Below are positions 17,088-25,328 of a DNA stretch of 64,000 bases, piece by piece (the first letter of the stretch is position 1; every line of letters begins with the position of its first letter). This stretch comes from Breoghania sp037026715 (GTDB taxonomy: Bacteria; Pseudomonadota; Alphaproteobacteria; Rhizobiales; Stappiaceae): NCBI RefSeq assembly GCF_037026715.1, contig NZ_JBANCG010000001.1, forward strand, positions 310,001 through 374,000, given 5' to 3'. The position numbers and the translations under genes were made by a program. The notes under the pieces were generated by a model. It worked only from the letters and a program-made list of their open reading frames with translations. It was not told where the DNA came from and made no database searches.

Positions 17088-18121
17088 CGAAAATTCTGAT
17101 CGTCACCGACGCGTGGCGGCCGCAAGTCAATGGCGTGGTTCGCACGCTGGAGATCACCGAACAGGAACTGGCGAAAATCGGCGTTGAGGTCGAGTTCGTG
17201 ACGCCGGCGGAATTCACCACCCTGCCGTGCCCGACCTACCCTGAAATCCGCCTGTCGCTCGCAACGCCCACGCGCCTGCGCCGACGCATCCGCAAGAGCG
17301 GGGCGGATTTCTTCCATCTGGCGACGGAAGGGCCGCTGGGGCTTCTCGCGCGTCGGGTGATCCTCAGGGACGGCGGGCACTACACGACCAGCTACCACAC
17401 CCGGTTTCCCGAATATGTCTCCGCGCGCCTGCCGGTGCCGCAATCGTGGTCCTACGGCTGGCTGAAGCGCTTCCACAACGACGGCTCGGGCTGCATGGTG
17501 GCCACGCGCTCGCTGGAGGAGGATCTCAGGGCGCGCGGTTTTGAGAACCTGATGCGCTGGTCGCGCGGTGTCGATCACGAGCTTTTCCATCCCCGCCAGG
17601 ACGTGCCGGAAGCGCTGAAGGATCTTCCGCGTCCGATCTTCCTCCATGTCGGCCGCGTCGCGGTTGAGAAGAACATCAAGGCCTTCCTGTCGCTCGACCT
17701 GCCGGGATCGAAGGTCGTCGTCGGCGGCGGGCCGCAGCTCGATGGGCTCAAGCGTGCCTATCCGGACGTGCATTTCACCGGCCCGAAATTCGGCGAGGAG
17801 CTTGCCGTCCATTATGCGGCGGGCGACGTTTTTGTCTTTCCCAGCCTCACCGATACCTTCGGCAACGTGGTTCTGGAGGCGCTGGCGAGCGGGGTGCCGG
17901 TGGCGGCCTTCCCGGTCACCGGCCCGCTCGATATTCTTGAGGGCACGGGTGCCGGCGCGCTCGATGCCGATCTCGGCAAGGCGGCGCTTGCCGCGCTCGA
18001 TGTGGATCGGGCGCGCTGCCGCGAGGTGGCGCTCGGCTACACCTGGGCGAAGGCGGCGCAGCAGTTCCTCGACAACGTCATGGAGGCGAACGGCGTGGCG
18101 ATGCGCCGGGCGGCCGAATAG
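17084..18121 (+). CDS. GT4-family glycosyltransferase
   Basis: 345-residue GT-B glycosyltransferase. The N-terminal acceptor domain begins TKILIVTDAWRPQVNGVVRT, the pattern of GT4 mannosyl/glucosyl-type transferases. The C-terminal donor domain shows LHVGRVAVEKNIKAFL, VVVGGGPQLDGLKRAYP and the E-x7-E-type segment PSLTDTFGNVVLEALASGVP. It overlaps the phosphoesterase gene by four bases, so translation is coupled. Similar proteins attach sugars to diacylglycerol or phosphatidylinositol; donor and acceptor are not determinable here. Confidence 0.9.
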   Translation: MTKILIVTDAWRPQVNGVVRTLEITEQELAKIGVEVEFVTPAEFTTLPCPTYPEIRLSLATPTRLRRRIRKSGADFFHLATEGPLGLLARRVILRDGGHYTTSYHTRFPEYVSARLPVPQSWSYGWLKRFHNDGSGCMVATRSLEEDLRARGFENLMRWSRGVDHELFHPRQDVPEALKDLPRPIFLHVGRVAVEKNIKAFLSLDLPGSKVVVGGGPQLDGLKRAYPDVHFTGPKFGEELAVHYAAGDVFVFPSLTDTFGNVVLEALASGVPVAAFPVTGPLDILEGTGAGALDADLGKAALAALDVDRARCREVALGYTWAKAAQQFLDNVMEANGVAMRRAAE

Positions 18122-18250
18122 CGGGGTCGTTGCCGGACGGTTTTTGCCTCCCGTGCCGTGACGCGTTGCCGGGGCGCTTGCCCGAGGCGTTACGGGCTGC
18201 TACCCGGTTTGTGCCGGCCTTCTTCCGGCCGGCCTTCTGGAGTTTTGCCC

Positions 18251-19231
18251 ATGAGCCCCTTGCCGCCGCCCGATGCGGCCGCCGTGCGCGCCGCACGCGC
18301 GCGCCTCGCCGGACACGCCGTCGTCACCCCGCTTCTTGAATTCCCGTTCCTCAACGAACTGACCGGCGGTCGCATTCTGGTAAAGCCGGAATGCCTGCAG
18401 GTGACCGGATCCTTCAAGTTCCGTGGCGCCTTCAACCGGCTTTCGATGATCCCGGAAGGCGAGCGCTCGAAAGGCGTGGTCGCCTGCTCCTCCGGCAATC
18501 ACGCTCAGGGCGTGGCGGAGGCAGCCCGCCGCCTCGGCATGTCGGCGACCATCGTCATGCCGGCCGATGCGCCGGCGCTGAAGATGGAACGTACTGCCAG
18601 AAGCGGGGCGACCATCGTCCGCTACGACCGGCAAACCGAGGACCGCGAGGCGATCGCGCGCGAGATCGAGACGCGCACGGGGGCGACCTTCGTGCACCCC
18701 TATGACGATGCGGGCGTGATCGCGGGGCAGGGCACGGCGGGACTTGAAATCGTGGAGCAGGCGGCCGCGATGGGGCTTGAGCCGGAGGCGGTTCTGGTGT
18801 GCTGCAGCGGCGGCGGGCTTACGGCCGGCATCGCGCTGGCGCTGGAGGATACGCTTCCCCGGGCCACGATCCATCCGGTCGAGCCGGAGGACTTCGACGA
18901 CTACACGCGTTCGCTTGCGGCGGGAGAGCGACTGTCGAACGCGGCTGCCGCCGGTTCGGTCTGCGATGCGCTGATGGCACCCTCGCCGGGCGCGATCAAT
19001 TTCGCGATCAACATGCGGCGCGGCGCGCGTGGCTTGACCGTTTCCGATGCAGAGGTGCTCGATGCTGTGGGCTTCGCGTTCCGGGAAATGAAGCTGGTGG
19101 CGGAACCGGGGGGTGCTGCGGCGCTTGCGGCTGTCCTTGCCGGCCGCATCGAGACCAAGGGGCGCACGCTTGCCGTCGTGCTTTCCGGTGGCAACATCGA
19201 AAGAGACATGCTCGCCCAGGCACTCGGGTAG
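18251..19231 (+). CDS. Threonine/serine dehydratase (PLP-dependent)
   Basis: 326-residue fold-type II PLP enzyme deaminating threonine or serine to 2-oxo acids. The PLP lysine is Lys56 in TGSFKFRGAFN. The phosphate-binding SSGNHAQG and the glycine loop CSGGGLTAG are intact. It lacks the C-terminal ACT regulatory domain of biosynthetic IlvA, so it resembles short catabolic TdcB-type enzymes or serine racemase-like members. The ATG at 18251 has GGAG 9 bases upstream. Single gene, convergent with cheZ and separated from it by a strong hairpin. Confidence 0.9.
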   Translation: MSPLPPPDAAAVRAARARLAGHAVVTPLLEFPFLNELTGGRILVKPECLQVTGSFKFRGAFNRLSMIPEGERSKGVVACSSGNHAQGVAEAARRLGMSATIVMPADAPALKMERTARSGATIVRYDRQTEDREAIAREIETRTGATFVHPYDDAGVIAGQGTAGLEIVEQAAAMGLEPEAVLVCCSGGGLTAGIALALEDTLPRATIHPVEPEDFDDYTRSLAAGERLSNAAAAGSVCDALMAPSPGAINFAINMRRGARGLTVSDAEVLDAVGFAFREMKLVAEPGGAAALAAVLAGRIETKGRTLAVVLSGGNIERDMLAQALG

Positions 19232-19259
19232 GACGTCGGCGCTGGAGATCCCGTTCTGG

Positions 19260-19294
19260 GCCAATAAGAGGCGGAGCGCCGCCTCTATTGGCCG
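19260..19294. terminator. Bidirectional hairpin between convergent genes
   Basis: GGCCAATAAGAGGCGG (19260-19275) pairs with CCGCCTCTATTGGCC (19280-19294) around AGCG with one bulged A, a 15-bp stem. It lies 28 bases past the dehydratase stop and 45 bases past the cheZ stop. There is no long T-run, so it may act as an mRNA 3' stabiliser or a weak terminator for both genes. Confidence 0.6.
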
Positions 19295-19339
19295 CAGCAA
19301 AAGATCCCGCGATCCGGGGGCACCCGCCCGAAATATGTT

Positions 19340-20740
19340 CTAGTTGAACAGGGCGAGCCGTTCGCCGGTGGAAAGCGCGCGCAGCGGATCGGCGGCGTCG
19401 TCCTCTTCCTCGGCAGAGGCTTCCGCGTCGAGGAAGGCCTGATCGGCGTCCTCTTCGTCCTCGTCGCTCTCAAGGCCGGCGTTCTCGTCGGCGGCGTCGA
19501 AGGGCTCCTGCGGATCAACCTCAAGGGCGGCGAATTCGTCGTCGGTGTCCGCGTCGAGCATGTCTTCCAGGACGTTGCCTGCGCCCGCGAGATCTTTCGG
19601 GAGTTCGTCTCCGGCGGTCTCCTCTTCACCGGTTTCGTCCGCTGCAGCCTCGTCGGCAACGGTCGCCTCCATCGCGTCCGCTTCCGCCTCTTCGTCGCCC
19701 ATGTCGATCTTGTCGAACGAGATGTCGTTGATATCGAAACCGCCGTCCTCGGCGTCCGCGGACGGGTTGACAGCTGTCAACTCCGCGTCGTCCTGCGGGT
19801 CGTCCTCGGTGACGACGGCTGCGGCCTCCGGCTCGGCAGCGGTTTCCGGCTCGATCTCGTTCGGCTCGGCCTCTTCGGCCGCATCGCTGGTGTCGATGGC
19901 GGCGAAATCCATGGCGTCGATGTCGATCTGTTCGGATACGCCCGCTTCGTCGGCGCTCTCTGCCGCCGTCTCCGCGCTGGCGCTGTCCGCGTCGGCCATA
20001 TCGTCATCGGCCATGTACCTGGCTTCGGCGTCCATCAGCTCGTCGACGGTGTTCTGCTTGATGGCCTTGTCCTCGCCCTGCGGGCCGTGCAGCAGGTGGG
20101 CGTCGGGGCGGTGTTCTTCCGGGTTGATCGGACCGGGATCGACATTCAACTCGTCGGCCTGAACGTCCCAGATCTCCATCATCTCGTTGATGCGCGATTC
20201 CAGGTAGCGCAGCACCTGGACGACCTTCTGCGTGCGCTGGCCGGTCAGGTCCTGGAACGAGCAGGCCATGAAGATGTCGGTGGTGTGGGCGTCGATGTCG
20301 TCGCACACCTTCTCGTCCACGCCCTGTTCGCGCAGGGTCCAGGCCAGTTCCTGAACGAGTTCCGCCTTGTGCAGGATGTCCTGGGTCGCGCCCTCGGTCT
20401 GGGTGACGATGGCGTCGAGCTCGTTGGAGGCCTCGGCGAAGCGGTCGCCGTCGGAGGATTCGGTCTTGATCTGGGCGATCTCGCGCCGGGTGCGCTGGAT
20501 TGCCTCCTGCATGTCGGCGAGATCGAGCTGGATGCGCTCCAGCTTCGGCACCCTGTGCTCGCGGCGCATCATGCCTTCGAGCTTGCCGATCGCATCGAGC
20601 AGGATATTCGTGTCGGCGGACCTGTTACGCCGGGCATATTCTGAAAGGAACCAGCGGCCCCGCGTCGTCTCCATGACGGCGGATTCGATTGCTTCGTAGT
20701 CTTCCTCCCGCATAAGGGAAGGGGGGCTGACTGCGGCCAT
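19340..20740 (-). CDS. cheZ: Chemotaxis protein phosphatase CheZ-like
   Basis: 466-residue protein. The N-terminal ~210 residues form the CheZ helical region with FMACSFQDLTGQRTQKVVQV, which keeps the Asp and Gln of the DLTGQ motif that dephosphorylates CheY-P in well-studied CheZ. The C-terminal half is a long, very acidic, Ala/Glu/Asp-rich low-complexity tail, absent from enterobacterial CheZ (about 214 residues). The ATG at 20740 has GAGG nine bases upstream; other in-frame starts lie at 20761 and 20776 (GTG). No other chemotaxis genes adjoin it. The role in flagellar switching is inferred from family. Confidence 0.85.
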   Translation of the reverse strand: MAAVSPPSLMREEDYEAIESAVMETTRGRWFLSEYARRNRSADTNILLDAIGKLEGMMRREHRVPKLERIQLDLADMQEAIQRTRREIAQIKTESSDGDRFAEASNELDAIVTQTEGATQDILHKAELVQELAWTLREQGVDEKVCDDIDAHTTDIFMACSFQDLTGQRTQKVVQVLRYLESRINEMMEIWDVQADELNVDPGPINPEEHRPDAHLLHGPQGEDKAIKQNTVDELMDAEARYMADDDMADADSASAETAAESADEAGVSEQIDIDAMDFAAIDTSDAAEEAEPNEIEPETAAEPEAAAVVTEDDPQDDAELTAVNPSADAEDGGFDINDISFDKIDMGDEEAEADAMEATVADEAAADETGEEETAGDELPKDLAGAGNVLEDMLDADTDDEFAALEVDPQEPFDAADENAGLESDEDEEDADQAFLDAEASAEEEDDAADPLRALSTGERLALFN

Positions 20741-20879
20741 GCTTTCTCGCCTCGGCTTCATTTCCTGACGCTTCACGCGCGCTCTATGCGTGGCGCGCTT
20801 CAGGTTCTAATGTGACCCGAACTCGTCCATCGCCGTTCAGTATCGGTCCAAATCGTTAACGGCAGTTTAGATAGCCGCA

Positions 20880-22052
20880 ATGGTTCGCGCAAATCCTGCC
20901 TCTTTTGCCCTGAAACGGCGTGTCGGGCTTCTTTTCGCATTGCAGTTTCTTGCGATGGGTCTGTTCCTGCCGTACTTCGCGATCTTTCTTTCCGACAAGG
21001 GGCTGACGGATGCGCAAATCGGTCTGGTCCTCGCCACGCCGCTTGCCATCCGCATCGTCTGTGGCCCCGTGATCGCGGCGATCGCCGATCGATTTGGCCG
21101 TCGTTCTGCTGCAATATCAATCGTTTGCGTTATTTCGGGTGTCGCCGTGGCCGGTTTTCTGCCGGCCCAGGGCTTCGTACAGATCCTGATGGTGATGATT
21201 GCCATGGCGATCTTTCACGGGGCGATCATTCCGCTCAGCGATGCCTATGCGATGGATACGGTGCGTGCCGGAGAGGGCGATTACGGACGCATGAGACTGT
21301 GGGGATCGGTGGCGTTCATGATCGCCACACTGGCCGGCGGCGCCGCGCTGGAGGCGATGTCCTCGAACCTCGTTCCCCTGGCGATGGCGGTTGCGCTCGT
21401 GGCCTGCGGCCTGATGGCGCAGACGTTGCCGGAACTGAACCGTTCGGATCCGGCGCAGCCCGCGCTGCCCTCCGCGCGGGGCCTGCGCGAGCCGCTCTTT
21501 CTCGCCGTGCTGCTCGCTGCCGCGCTCGTTCAGGGAAGCCATGCCGCCTATTACAGTTTCGGCTCGCTCTACTGGCGCGGACAAGGCATCGGCGAGACGG
21601 CGATCGGTGTCTTCTGGGTGACCGGCGTGGTGGTCGAGGTCGGGTTGTTCATGGGGGCGACGCGCCTCGGCATGCGCATGCCGCCGATGGGGATGATCGC
21701 GCTCGGAGCTCTCGCCGGCGTCGTGCGGTGGACGCTTTTCCCGCTCCTCACCGCCCCCGCCGCGGTGCTCGCGATGCAGATGCTGCACGGCTTCACGTTC
21801 GGCGCCGCGCATCTCGGGCTCGTCGCCTTCATCGCCGCCAGCATTCCCGCCCGCCGTGCCGCCACCGCGCAAGGCCTCGGCGGCACGTTCGTCGGTCTCG
21901 TCACGGCGCTTGGAACGCTGGTCAGCGGTCCGCTTTATGGCGCGGACCCCGCCTATGCCTTCTGGGCGATGGCGATGGCCTGCGTGCTGTCCGGTCTTCT
22001 GCTGGCCTTTGCGGCCGTGCGCGGAGCCGGCCGCACGCTGCGCGAAGGCTGA
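20880..22052 (+). CDS. MFS transporter (HcaT/MFS_1-like)
   Basis: 390-residue, 12-helix major facilitator protein. The first helix region reads GLLFALQFLAMGLFLPYFAIF and the loop between helices 2 and 3 carries IADRFGRRSAA, the MFS signature-like motif. RLWGSVAFMIATL is typical of the phenylpropionate/nucleoside-type MFS_1-like branch. The start ATG at 20880 lies 139 bases from the divergent cheZ start. The substrate is unknown. Confidence 0.86.
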   Translation: MVRANPASFALKRRVGLLFALQFLAMGLFLPYFAIFLSDKGLTDAQIGLVLATPLAIRIVCGPVIAAIADRFGRRSAAISIVCVISGVAVAGFLPAQGFVQILMVMIAMAIFHGAIIPLSDAYAMDTVRAGEGDYGRMRLWGSVAFMIATLAGGAALEAMSSNLVPLAMAVALVACGLMAQTLPELNRSDPAQPALPSARGLREPLFLAVLLAAALVQGSHAAYYSFGSLYWRGQGIGETAIGVFWVTGVVVEVGLFMGATRLGMRMPPMGMIALGALAGVVRWTLFPLLTAPAAVLAMQMLHGFTFGAAHLGLVAFIAASIPARRAATAQGLGGTFVGLVTALGTLVSGPLYGADPAYAFWAMAMACVLSGLLLAFAAVRGAGRTLREG

Positions 22053-22082
22053 AGTCTGGCCTGTTGCGACCCGGCCTGTCTC

Positions 22083-22106
22083 GACCCGGCCAGGCGCGGC
22101 CGGGTC
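22083..22106. terminator. GC-rich hairpin between convergent genes
   Basis: Perfect stem GACCCGGCC/GGCCGGGTC (9 bp) with loop AGGCGC, 30 bases after the MFS gene and 32 bases after the dgcA stop. No T-run follows, so it is at best a weak intrinsic terminator. Confidence 0.5.
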
Positions 22107-22137
22107 CATTGCATTTCAAATCGCGCTCAGGCGAGGC

Positions 22138-23139
22138 TCAGGCCGTGCCGCCCCACAGGGCGCCGTCGTAGCCGCGGATGACGCTGCCCTCATAGATGAG
22201 ACCGGGCTCGCGATCTTTCGCCAGCAGCAGCGGGGCGTCGAGATCGACGAAGGCGGCATGGGCAGTCAGCAGCAGCGCGGGCGCCATGGCGAGCGATGTG
22301 CCGACCATGCAGCCGGTCATCACCTGAAAGCCCAGTTCCTCCGCCTTCGTCAGCGTGGTGATCGCCTCCGTCAGGCCGCCGGTCTTGTCGAGCTTGATGT
22401 TGATCGCGTCGTAGCGGTCGCGCAGGGTCTCCAGATCGGCGGACACGTGCATGCTCTCGTCGGCGCAGATCGGCACAGAAAAGTCATGCCCGCGCAGCGC
22501 ATCGTCGTCAGCGGACGGCAGCGGCTGTTCGATGAGGGCGACACCCGCTCTGGCGCAGGCGGCAACGGACTCGGCCAGCCCGTCCTCGCGCCACGCCTCG
22601 TTGGCATCGACGATGAGAACGGATTCCGGGGCCGCCTCGCGAACCGCCGCGATACGCTCGATATCGCCGTCGCCGCCAAGCTTGATCTTCAGCAACGGGC
22701 GGCTCTGGGCTTTCTGTGCGGACTTGAACATGGCCTCGGGCGTGCCAAGGCTGATCGTGTAGGCGGTCGTGACGGGCCCTGCCGGGGCAAGGCCGGCGGC
22801 CTCGGCCACCGGTACGCCGGACAGCTTCGCCTCCAGATCCCACAGTGCGCAATCGATGGCGTTGCGCGCAGCCCCTGCCGGCATCGTCGTGCGCAGCGCC
22901 TCGCGGCCGAGCCCCGCCGCAAGGTCGGTTTCACGGCCGCGAATGGCGCTCATGACGTTTTCGACCGTTTCGCCGTAGCGCGGATAGGGGACGCATTCGC
23001 CGCGTCCGATATGGCCGTCCTGTTCGATTTCGACGACGACGACGACCGCTTCGGTGCGGCTGCCGCGTGAAATCGTGAAGGCCTCGGCCAGAGGCCAGGC
23101 CTCGCGTTGAATTGTCAGCCGGCGTGTCATTTTGATCAT
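22138..23139 (-). CDS. dgcA: Dipeptide epimerase / N-acetyl-D-glutamate racemase-type enolase-superfamily enzyme
   Basis: 333-residue enolase-superfamily racemase. The catalytic Lys pair lies in LLKIKLGG and INIKLDKTGG, and the Mg2+ ligands in VDANEAW, IEQPLP and CADES; DLDAPLLL closes the active site. This arrangement fits L-Ala-D/L-Glu epimerases (YcjG-like) and the DgcA enzyme of alphaproteobacterial D-glutamate catabolism. The usual DgcN partner is not adjacent, so the choice between cell-wall dipeptide recycling and D-Glu catabolism is open. The start at 23139 is uncertain (ATG at 23130 also possible). Confidence 0.85.
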   Translation of the reverse strand: MIKMTRRLTIQREAWPLAEAFTISRGSRTEAVVVVVEIEQDGHIGRGECVPYPRYGETVENVMSAIRGRETDLAAGLGREALRTTMPAGAARNAIDCALWDLEAKLSGVPVAEAAGLAPAGPVTTAYTISLGTPEAMFKSAQKAQSRPLLKIKLGGDGDIERIAAVREAAPESVLIVDANEAWREDGLAESVAACARAGVALIEQPLPSADDDALRGHDFSVPICADESMHVSADLETLRDRYDAINIKLDKTGGLTEAITTLTKAEELGFQVMTGCMVGTSLAMAPALLLTAHAAFVDLDAPLLLAKDREPGLIYEGSVIRGYDGALWGGTA

Positions 23140-23243
23140 AGCTTTCAGAAAAGACGGAAGAATCGGGTGTTTGCCGGGGGACATGTTAGGCCAAACGGGT
23201 TAGTCTTGGCAGGTCCTTTTGCCCCACGGACGTTCGGAACCGA

Positions 23244-24389
23244 ATGACCTATCAGACCGCCTCCGCGGAGCCGGCGATTTCATCGCAACGCGCCGGAAGC
23301 ACGGCATTCCTGTCGCTGTCAGGTCCGTGGTTGCTCGCGCATGCGGCCGGGGCGGAGCATCTCGTGCAGACGGTGCATCTGGGCAAGCCTGCCATCGTCG
23401 AGATCGATCTGTCGCAGGTGACGGAGCTCGATACCGCGGGCGCATGGCTCATCCACAGGATTCGCGGGCGGTGCGAGTTCAAGGGCGCGCGCGTGCGCAT
23501 CAACGGCGTCACGGAGCGGTTCCGCACCTTGCTCGACGAGGTGGAGGCGCATCATCCGCCGCCGTGGGACGCGCGCCGGCGCCGGATTTCGCTGCTGTGG
23601 CTGGTCGAGGCGACCGGCCGTCAGATGGTGGAAGTCGGCAAGGACGCCGTCGCCGTGCTGCACATCCTCGGCACGCTCGGCGTGGTCATCGCCAACACGA
23701 TCGTCCATCCCCGGCGCCTCCGGCTGGTCTCCATCGCCCATCAGTTCGACCGGGTCGGCATCGGCGCCATCCCGATCGTCATGCTGATGAGCTTCCTGAT
23801 CGGCGCCATCATCACCCAGCAGGGCGGGTTCTATCTGCGCCAGTTCGGGGCGGACCGCTATTCGGTGGATCTGGTCGGCGTGCTGGTGCTGCGCGAAATC
23901 GGCGTGCTTCTGACCGCGATCATGGTGGCGGGGCGCTCGGGCAGTGCGTTCACGGCCGAACTTGGCTCGATGAAGATGCGCGAGGAGATCGACGCGCTGC
24001 ATGTCATCGGCCTGCGCGTGGGCGAGGTGCTGGTGCTGCCGCGCATCGTGGCGCTGATGCTGGCGCTGCCGATGCTGTCCTTTTTCGCCGATCTCGCTTC
24101 GCTCGTCGGCGGCGCCATGGTCGCTTGGAGCTATCTCGGCATCCAGCCGCAGAACTTCCTGCAATATCTGCGCGCGGCCATCGATTTCCAGACGCTGATG
24201 ATCGGCCTCGTCAAGGCGCCGTTCATGGCGCTGATCATCGGTCTGGTGGCCTGCGTGGAGGGGCTCAAGGTGCGCGGTTCTTCCGAATCCCTCGGGTTGC
24301 ACACCACGCTGTCGGTGGTGAAGGCGATCTTCATGGTCATCGTGACGGACGGGCTCTTCGCCATGTTCTTCGCCGGCATCGGGATCTGA
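23244..24389 (+). CDS. mlaE: MlaE-type lipid ABC permease with N-terminal STAS domain
   Basis: 381-residue inner-membrane permease of the phospholipid (Mla) ABC importer/exporter that keeps lipid asymmetry of the outer membrane. Residues 1 to about 100 form a STAS domain (EIDLSQVTELDTAGAWLIHR), the role played by separate MlaB in E. coli. The rest is the MlaE domain with FLIGAIITQQG, LREIGVLLTAIMVAGRSGSAF, EIDALHVIGL and about five helices. It starts a co-directional run with mlaF (7-base gap), mlaD and an auxiliary lipoprotein. Confidence 0.94.
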   Translation: MTYQTASAEPAISSQRAGSTAFLSLSGPWLLAHAAGAEHLVQTVHLGKPAIVEIDLSQVTELDTAGAWLIHRIRGRCEFKGARVRINGVTERFRTLLDEVEAHHPPPWDARRRRISLLWLVEATGRQMVEVGKDAVAVLHILGTLGVVIANTIVHPRRLRLVSIAHQFDRVGIGAIPIVMLMSFLIGAIITQQGGFYLRQFGADRYSVDLVGVLVLREIGVLLTAIMVAGRSGSAFTAELGSMKMREEIDALHVIGLRVGEVLVLPRIVALMLALPMLSFFADLASLVGGAMVAWSYLGIQPQNFLQYLRAAIDFQTLMIGLVKAPFMALIIGLVACVEGLKVRGSSESLGLHTTLSVVKAIFMVIVTDGLFAMFFAGIGI

Positions 24390-24396
24390 GGCAGCC

Positions 24397-25236
24397 ATGA
24401 TCGATCCCGCGTCCACGCAAACGGCCCCGCCGGCGCAGGCCCCTGAGCGTGATGTCGTGCTCTCCGTGCGCGACGTGACGGTCGGCTTCGGCGACACGCT
24501 GGTCCTCAAGGATCTGGATCTCGACGTCTATCGCGGCGAGATCCTCGGCTTTGTCGGCGGGTCGGGCACGGGCAAGTCGGTGCTGATGCGCGCGATCCTG
24601 GGGCTGACGCCCCGGCGGGCGGGAACGATCGAGGTGCTCGGCATCGACCTCGACAAGGCCGACGATGAGGAGCGCACCCATGTGGAGCGCAACTGGGGGG
24701 TTCTGTTCCAGCAGGGCGCGCTGTTCTCCTCGCTCAACGTGCGCCAGAACATCCAGGTGCCGATGCGCGAACACCTCAGCTTGAGCGAGCGGCTGATGGA
24801 TGAACTGGCGCTCTTCAAGCTCGATCTGGTGGGCCTGCCGCGCGATGCGGCGGAGAAGTTCCCCTCCGAGCTTTCCGGCGGCATGATCAAGCGGGCGAGC
24901 CTGGCGCGGGCGCTGGTGCTCGATCCGGAGATCGTCTTTCTGGACGAGCCCACCTCGGGGCTCGATCCGATCGCGGCCGCCGCCTTCGACGATCTGACGA
25001 TCAAGCTGCGCGACACGCTGGGTCTGACCGTCTACATGGTGACCCACGACCTGGACAGCCTGCATTCCACGTGTGATCGGATTGCGGTGCTGGCGGAAAA
25101 GCGGGTTCTGACGACGGGGACGATCGATGAGATGCTCGCTTTCGATCACCCCTGGGTGCAGTCCTATTTCAACGGCGTGCGCGGCGCCAGGCGGGCCGGG
25201 CAGGAAAGGCCTGATGGCGGTCGCTCGGGTGCATGA
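24397..25236 (+). CDS. mlaF: MlaF-type lipid ABC transporter ATPase
   Basis: 279-residue cytoplasmic ATPase for the lipid transport complex. Walker A is GGSGTGKS (54-61), the signature is LSGGMIKRASLARAL, and Walker B runs into EPTSGLDPIAAAAF. The H-loop is MVTHDLDSL. It starts 7 bases after mlaE, so both are surely co-transcribed. The signature GGMIKR is characteristic of the MlaF/Ttg2A/MkL subgroup rather than general ABC importers. Confidence 0.95.
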   Translation: MIDPASTQTAPPAQAPERDVVLSVRDVTVGFGDTLVLKDLDLDVYRGEILGFVGGSGTGKSVLMRAILGLTPRRAGTIEVLGIDLDKADDEERTHVERNWGVLFQQGALFSSLNVRQNIQVPMREHLSLSERLMDELALFKLDLVGLPRDAAEKFPSELSGGMIKRASLARALVLDPEIVFLDEPTSGLDPIAAAAFDDLTIKLRDTLGLTVYMVTHDLDSLHSTCDRIAVLAEKRVLTTGTIDEMLAFDHPWVQSYFNGVRGARRAGQERPDGGRSGA

Positions 25237-25328
25237 GGGACACGCGCAACGCGGCCATGAGAGGCCGTTGAACAGCATGCGGATCGGGGCACCGTCGCGG
25301 TGATCCGGTCGTCAAGGAGTGGACGGGA

